Positions 57,809-64,000 of a stretch of DNA of 64,000 bases are shown here, piece after piece; the stretch's first letter is position 1, and every line of letters starts with the position of its first letter. The notes beneath the pieces are model-generated. The model saw nothing but the letters and a program-made list of their open reading frames with translations. It ran no database searches and was not told the origin of the DNA. The translations under genes and the position numbers were made by a program. This stretch comes from Escallonia rubra (lineage: Eukaryota > Streptophyta > Magnoliopsida > Escalloniales > Escalloniaceae): NCBI GenBank assembly GCA_033065855.1, contig JAVXUO010000829.1:62001-126000 (forward strand). The letters are read 5' to 3'.

Positions 57809-60800
57809 CTCTAAACTTTCTTTCGCCTCCTCTTTTCAGAGACAATAAAATCTCTTGGAAATCTCGCTAAGCAGGTATGGGCGTTTGTCTGTCACTTTTA
57901 TGTGCTTCTGACTGGTTTTCGACAATCGATTTCGAACAGAAAGCAAAGCAAAGTCGAGCCACTAGTCAATAGTGCCGTGCCAACTCGTTAATGGAGACCC
58001 TTTTTCGTTTGAATACTTGCAGCCTTTACTGTAGTATTAGAATACTAGTTCACGAGAAACCATCCGGAGACTCTCCAAATTTCTGATGGTAATTTCTGCT
58101 TCCAATGATTTTACGTTACACCAGTATCTGCTTAAAGTAGCAGTACAAGAAGCATAATTGATCCATTTAGAGAGTGTCGATGAGGTAATGTTTAGATCAC
58201 TTGTTACTTTTATTCTGTATTTTTTTACTCTCTTTTTTTCATTAAAAAATAGACTTTAACGATAAGTGTTAACTTTTTACCAACAACAATAATTGTTGAC
58301 TTTTTAACAACAATTAAAGAGATGAGTTAGCATATTAGGGGCTAGAAAGGATAGAAATATCCTCCACCTCCATTTGAAACATTGAAAACAATGTGATAAT
58401 GGTCAAGGTCTTATACCAGGACAACCGAACAATTACGTCAGAGAATTTCGGTCATTATTCATAACAAAACGTAAATAAAAAAACGATTTCTTTCGATCGA
58501 TAAAGTAAGAACACTGAATTTCGCTTCACCAGTTGGAAAAGTACCCCATGAACCCGCTAATGCAAGATCAAGAGGCGCGAAAGTAGATTTTTCTTTATTG
58601 GTTCAAACAAACTAGTGAGGACAAACTAACACAAAAGGGTCGGACTTAGCCTACTTCCTTTATAAACCTTGATCTTCCCAACCTTACTTACAATATTAAT
58701 CTCGTTCCGAACTCTTCTCATTTTTGAACTCTTATTATACTTCACATTTTCCTACCTAGCATATTATTGTGCGGCTTGTCATTTGTGTGGTATATGCTAA
58801 GGGTGGACCCTGCTAACGTATGGAGGCCTTGGCGGAGCACAGTTTGCATTTAATTTTGAGGCCAACTTCCACCAACTGGTGCTTAGATCGGTGATAAGGT
58901 TGGCAATTCCCCGGATACTCTCCAAGTTGTTAGGCCCTCAGGGGGGAAGTGTACTATTTTTTTGGATTTGAGGTAATATGCCAAGGTATTGTTTGACGTT
59001 AGATTCAACTTGTGTCCCCAATTCTGTACATGAAGAGAGTTGCATACATTGTCTTCCCCTTTTTCCCCTTGGGGATGGGGGTGAGATGGACAGAAGGCAT
59101 ATGTAAAGTTGACGGTAGATGTTGACACCACTGCAATTAATACCCGCTATCCGTGTAAAATTCTAAACTTGCAGTGCAGGGAAATGAAAGTTCGAGAAAA
59201 AAGCATTCTCACATCAACAATGATAATAGAAATTAGAGGAAACTCAAAAACAACGGGATTAACTGTTCTTCAAGATTAAGTTACATATGTCATGCCCGCA
59301 TTTCCGTGTACCATGACTGGGTGGATAAGTTTTGCTGCAACGAGATCTAACACTCTTATTGTGTGTAACATAAAATGTATGCTAGTATGTGTTAAATATT
59401 TTTTTTGTTTTGTTTTGTTTTGGTTAATAGGAGAAACTTATATTAGTATGCGTTAAAGATTGATATGTATATTAACTGTGTGACAACTATGTAAAAGCTG
59501 AAATGAGTTGCTCTGGAAAACAATGTAACCTTTTGAACTTTCAAGCAATTCTAGTTTTCTATCAACAACAACAACAACAAAAAGATTAAGTTACATTACA
59601 AGAGTCGATATCTCTTCAAATTCGTGACTTGTAGAGTGAAGGAAAAGATCCTCGAATCTGAACTATCACTTTAGCGACTTAGGCAGCATTTGAGAGATTT
59701 TGCAGTTTTCAATTTTTTTAAAAAAAAAAACTGAAAAGGATTTTTTTTTTACCAGTTTAAAAACTGTTGGACAGTTCTAAAAACCAAAAGCGTTTGACAG
59801 GACAATTTTTCAAGTTTTTTTTTTTTTTGGTTACATTTTCATATAATTAAACAAATATTACAAAAAACCAACAAAAATGGGGGCTTGGTTCTTCCTTACT
59901 AGAATTTCTTTCACTCAACCAGCTTATAAAACCATTGGATCTTCCCCAGAAAAATCAGCGAAACTGGGGGCCAGTCCATTAGAGCATCCACAGTTCCAAA
60001 CGTATCAAATTGCCTTTTGTGGAGAAACATTGAAACTTGTTCCCATTAATCTTGTTCCCATTTCTCCCTAATCACCTGCACCTTCCTTCTATTCCTCCCA
60101 CAAGAATCCAGTTAGATCACCGTACTCATCAAACTCGAATAATGAAGAGAATAATTTGGTGAATGGGTAAAACTTGAATCAAGAGAGACCAAAATGGGTT
60201 CCCAAAAAAATGCTCCCCTATGATGGGTAGCCTAATTATGTGGCCCTCGACCAATCTGTATCTTCTCGTAAGAAGGCAACGCTTTTGTTTCTCAAACGAA
60301 GTTGAGGACGTTAAAGATGAATGGAGAGAAGTGGCAGAATTGGATCGATGTCTCTGTCGATTTACTCTGTAGACCCGCTGAAGAAAGGACATGGAGGCAG
60401 AGCAGGCGGTTGGAAGCGACGGAGGCAGTGCGTGAGATTATGAAGGCGACGGAGGAGATGGATGTACGCAGTTGGAGATCGAGGCAGAGAGAGAATGGGT
60501 CTTGGAGGCGATGAGTTGAGCAGAGAAAGGGAAACCTTAAATATTAGAAGGCTTATATACTTGCCCTAAAAATATTCTTTTTTTCTATTGCTAGTGATGC
60601 CTCAACCTCATTAAAGGAGGCATACTTTTTTTGCAATTGCTAGTGATGCCTCAACCTATTGCCAAAAATTTTAAAAACTAAAACTCTATCAAACACTTCA
60701 AAAAATTGGAGTTTTCAAAAATTTGCAAATTTTGCCAAAAAAAAAACTCAAAACCACAACTCTATCAAACATACCCTTTAGTCTCAACGAACTTGTTTTT

Positions 60801-61445
60801 CTGCGGCATGTAAACTTTAAATTCATTATCTAGATTCCGCCAAAATCAATTCCAAGGTGTACCACATCAGCCTGCAAAAGGTTATACAACACTGCTCTTT
60901 TCCTTGTCTTTAACTCCATGAGTCAGAATAAGTGGACTCAACCACCCGAAGCCCCTCCAAAGAATTGCTTGGTGCAACACAAAAATATGTGGAAGGAAGA
61001 GCAGATGGGTTGGGCTGGGGCTAACACTTAGCCACAAAACGGTCCTTTCACCAGTTATTTGTGAAGTACAGACGTCATGTTTTCTCTTGATCTGTAACAA
61101 TAGACAAAGGTAGCTGATACAAGGGCATTTCTAGTGGGAGCCATCCTTTGCTACTTTTGTTAAAAGAGACAGGTTAGAGAGGGAAAGGACTTCAAGTAAA
61201 CATATGAAAATTGGAGGTAGTCGTGGACCAAGCCATTACCTTCCTTTTCATTAAGGCGCAGAAGCTGGATACGATTGAACTTTTTTCTCAGACGTTGGTT
61301 ATGTGTGGCTGTCTTTCCTTATCCCTACCTTAGGGCTTACATATCTTCACCACTCTATGACCCTCTCTGTTCTATATAATTGCCTGCATTATCTATTCCC
61401 TTCTTCTCTTCTATTAGTCTATGCTATTCAGCATAATTAAGGACC
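57809..61445. other. Divergent intergenic region between CNNM and methyltransferase genes
   Basis: It holds the promoters of both divergently transcribed genes and about 3 kb of AT-rich spacer. From about 59682 to 60777 the edges carry roughly inverted sequences: GGCAGCATTTGAGAGATTTT at the left and, on the other strand from the right, GGGTATGTTTGATAGAGTTG. Both lie next to TTA-like triplets, so a worn Harbinger-type element is possible. The open frames at 59877-60071, 60129-60392 and 60302-60514 show no motif. Confidence 0.4.
61373..61380 (+). promoter_or_regulatory. Probable TATA box of the methyltransferase gene
   Basis: TATATAAT lies 66 bp before the ATG, a normal spacing for a plant gene with a short leader. 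Confidence 0.5.
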
Positions 61446-63894
61446 ATGTCAGAACGACAGAATGGCCTGCCAGAAGACCAGATATGGCCAGAGCCTGATC
61501 TACTATACAGTGACACCGTCCGGGAGCTCCACGCAGTCATCGAAAGTGACTGGGACTCGCTCCGGCAGTCAGCGTGCCAGACGGCAGCTGGAAGAGCGCT
61601 GTGGAAGCATGTTGTCCACGACCCACTTGCAGGGTTGCTTGCCGGAGAAACGTACCTGAAAAGCTTCTACGAGAAGATAAAGAAGGACCGGCTCAACAAT
61701 GCGAGAGAAGTCTCTGGAGTGATTCTGGCTGTTCGAACGCTCTGGTTCGATACCAAACTTGAAGCCGCCATCAGTTCCTTTGGTGGAGCAGCACAGGTGG
61801 TTCTTCTTGGTGCAGGTTGGTCATAAATTCCTTCTTTGTCTTGCTGTACCTAGGATATTGCATATATAACAAATGCAGCCAACGCCAATGATGCCCCAAA
61901 TCATGGAAGTGTTGATGTAAATGTTTTCTTGTCATCTATGGATTAATAACAGACAAAAAAAGTGCCAAAAATATCTTTGCAAGTGTGGTATATCTACTCT
62001 GCAACATCATAATGCAGGTTGCTGGTACCACTTGCTCTATAAAGTGCCATAGTATCAAAAGTTCACATGGGCACATAGCAATTCCATTAATTTGACCGAT
62101 CCTTCTTCACTGCCAGTTCTGTCTCTCCCACTCTTAGTTTGCCTTGAACTCTCTCACTCTCATCCACTTACTCCTCTGTGTGACGCCCAATTTCACTGCC
62201 CAAAATCTTATCACCTTGCCCTTTAAGGTCATCAGATTCTGCCGATCAAAATAGGATTGTTATGGACTGTAACATGTCACGCAGCCATTCCTTCAAAGGA
62301 AATCCTTGTGTTTTGGCATAACGAGCATCTCAACTTTGATTAAGTGTTCTCACCTGATGTAGGTGTCGAACTAGAAACAGATTCCTATGGAAGACAAACA
62401 AATAGAAGGGCACTGATGGAGAAAGCCCGTTTTGCATATCACTCGACTTTGGACCATTAGTATATACTCATAATAAGAAAAAGTGACCCATAGATCATTT
62501 ACCAGTTGCTCTTAGAATTATCTTGAATAGACAAAATTAGCCCTCTGTGTTCACCTTGATGAATCCACCTGTGGTGAGATCTCTTCCCACCGCAGTCAGA
62601 TTTGGTGCCCAAATCCCAGCAAGCTATGGCCAAAATCTCTCTTTGATGGCGTCAAATCGTGCATTACATTGCACCCCACCCCCTATTTCCCAGCACACCA
62701 TTGACGAGTTACGCTGAGTCAGTGAATTACATACCATAGAGAGAGAGAGAATGAGGAAGAGGAGGGAAAGGGTACATAATGACGGTCAGTGATGGCGAGG
62801 TGATTTAGATAGAGAGAAAGAGCTAGATCTGAACTGAATATCGTTGCTACTGAAGCTGGTGGAAATGGTAGATTATGACTTGTAGGGGAAAATTTGACTT
62901 TTCTACTCTAAGAGTGGGAACGGGCTTAGCGTATCAGTGCACAAAATAGAATGGCAACAAAAATTCATTATCAATCCTCTGGCAGAAATTGATAAATGCA
63001 TGTGCAATCTATAAAATATGAGATGGTTCACATATTCAGTTATGGACCACAGTAGAATATTTGTTGCTACAATAAATTCTTGTTGATTCGGATTGACAAT
63101 TAAGTGTCTAAGGTGGACAGCTCATTCTGTCCAAGCTTCCCCACTTTAAAGATCAATATTTGTCTTTTTTGCCTCAAACCAGATCTAGATATTATTATGT
63201 TGCATCCGTTACTGAAAATACAAAAGTATACCAAGTTTGAGCTGCAAGTATTTGTTTACCTGCAGGAATGGATGCAAGAGCATACCGCTTGTGTTGCTTG
63301 AAAGACAGTGATGTCTATGAGGTCGACTTTTGCGATGTCTTGCAAATGAAAAACAGTATTCTCCGGGCAGCAATGGAATCAACAAGTGAACGCCAACAAC
63401 TGATGGTAACAGCAAAATCACTAAACACTGTGGCGGCTGACATCAGAGATAATGACTGGCTTAAAAAGCTACAGATAGCAGGATTTGTACCAGAGAAAAG
63501 TACAGTGTGGATTCTGGAAGGTATCCTTTACTATCTCTCTCACTCCCAAGCAATGGAAGTGCTGAAGACTATAGCTCACAGTTGCACCCTCGCCCGAACA
63601 GTCCTCTTGGCAGATTTTATGAACAAACAATCAACAACGCTCTCCAGCTCCGTCTTCCACTTCTACAGTGACTGGCCTGATCATCTCCTGCCATCTCTAG
63701 GATTTTCTGATGTTAAGCTATCACAAATAGGCGACCCTGATGCTGAATACGGACTGTTGCATGATCCACTAAATCTGTTTAACAAGCTGCGCAGCTTGCC
63801 CAGATCTCTTCAAACCCACCCAGATGATGGTAAACCATGTTGTCGCTTGTATTTGGTGCAGGCATCAGGTTCACCCAACCAAACTATTTCATAA
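61446..63894 (+). CDS. Leucine carboxyl methyltransferase-like SAM-dependent methyltransferase, two exons
   Basis: A 332-residue class-I methyltransferase of the LCM/TIGR00027 type, the family that includes protein-phosphatase leucine carboxyl methyltransferases and many mycobacterial-like SAM methyltransferases. Exon 1 (61446-61815) ends in the SAM-binding glycine motif and exon 2 (63266-63894) starts inside it, the split Gly codon joining LLGAG to MDARAYRL. Further marks are YEVDFCDVLQMK (acidic residue after strand 2), NDWLKKL, and the family signature WILEGILYYLSHSQAMEVL. The 1450-bp intron contains a (GA)n stretch near 62739. The ATG lies just downstream of a good TATA box and in a clean context. 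The true substrate is not predictable: plant members of this subfamily are distinct from the PP2A enzyme. No targeting sequence is obvious. From memory Arabidopsis At5g42760 is similar. Confidence 0.92.
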
Positions 63895-64000
63895 ATTCTC
63901 CATGAATCGAGATACCGTACATGTCTAACTCCGGATACAGTGAGGGCATAGGTATCATTACTTGTCATTTCTGCCTTAGCGACACAATTGAGACGTCAAT
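63895..64000. other. 3' flank of the methyltransferase gene
   Basis: Window end. No feature seen. Confidence 0.5.

Noticed and set aside
1..64000. tRNA or rRNA genes
   Set aside because: I looked for tRNA A/B-box pairs and rRNA-like blocks by eye and found none I could support; a tRNAscan-SE run would settle it.

Overview
This window is nuclear DNA from a flowering plant, most likely a eudicot. The evidence is spliceosomal genes with short exons and long AT-rich GT..AG introns, plant-specific protein families (CCB3/YLMG3, a RADIALIS-like SANT protein, a plant LRR receptor-like kinase), and typical plant repeats (Ty1/copia, Stowaway, hAT). It has no operons, ribosome-binding sites or CRISPR arrays. 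Exon structures were joined by hand from splice sites and reading-frame continuity. For the five genes with introns the joins close in frame to the stop codon.

Layout. 1-1154: the 3' part of a CCB3/YLMG3-type YGGT protein gene (+), whose upstream exon(s) are unresolved. 1787-6938: a decayed Ty1/copia retrotransposon (-) with two ~297 bp LTRs, PBS, PPT and a near-perfect 5-bp target duplication. 7575-12161: a Maf-family nucleotide pyrophosphatase gene (+) with ten coding exons, two of which (4 and 5) look like alternative versions of each other. 14538-14846: mitochondrial ribosomal protein uL6m (+). 16094-16471: RADIALIS-like SANT protein (-) with a 22-nt last exon. 16472-28663: a gene-poor stretch with a GC-rich, tandem-repeat-bearing LTR-like block (about 21604-23825) and a 604-bp non-autonomous hAT element with a perfect 8-bp target duplication. 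28664-33223: LRR receptor-like kinase (+) with a degenerate kinase domain. 34279-48685: a 17-exon HAD-superfamily 5'-nucleotidase (-, 600 aa) whose introns hold another hAT-like element, a LINE fragment and an unidentified coding-like ORF. 51612-57808: a 12-exon CNNM/DUF21-CBS membrane protein (-, 456 aa). 61446-63894: a two-exon leucine-carboxyl-methyltransferase-like SAM methyltransferase (+, 332 aa).

The genes do not form one pathway. They are ordinary housekeeping, organelle and regulatory genes separated by repeats. Two nucleotide-directed enzymes (Maf and the 5'-nucleotidase) are present, but nothing in the sequence links them. The most interesting feature is the pair of homologous, phase-compatible exons in the Maf gene. 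They would swap the residues around the catalytic aspartate (ADT versus CDQ) and so suggest mutually exclusive splicing. No wholly new biological system is visible.
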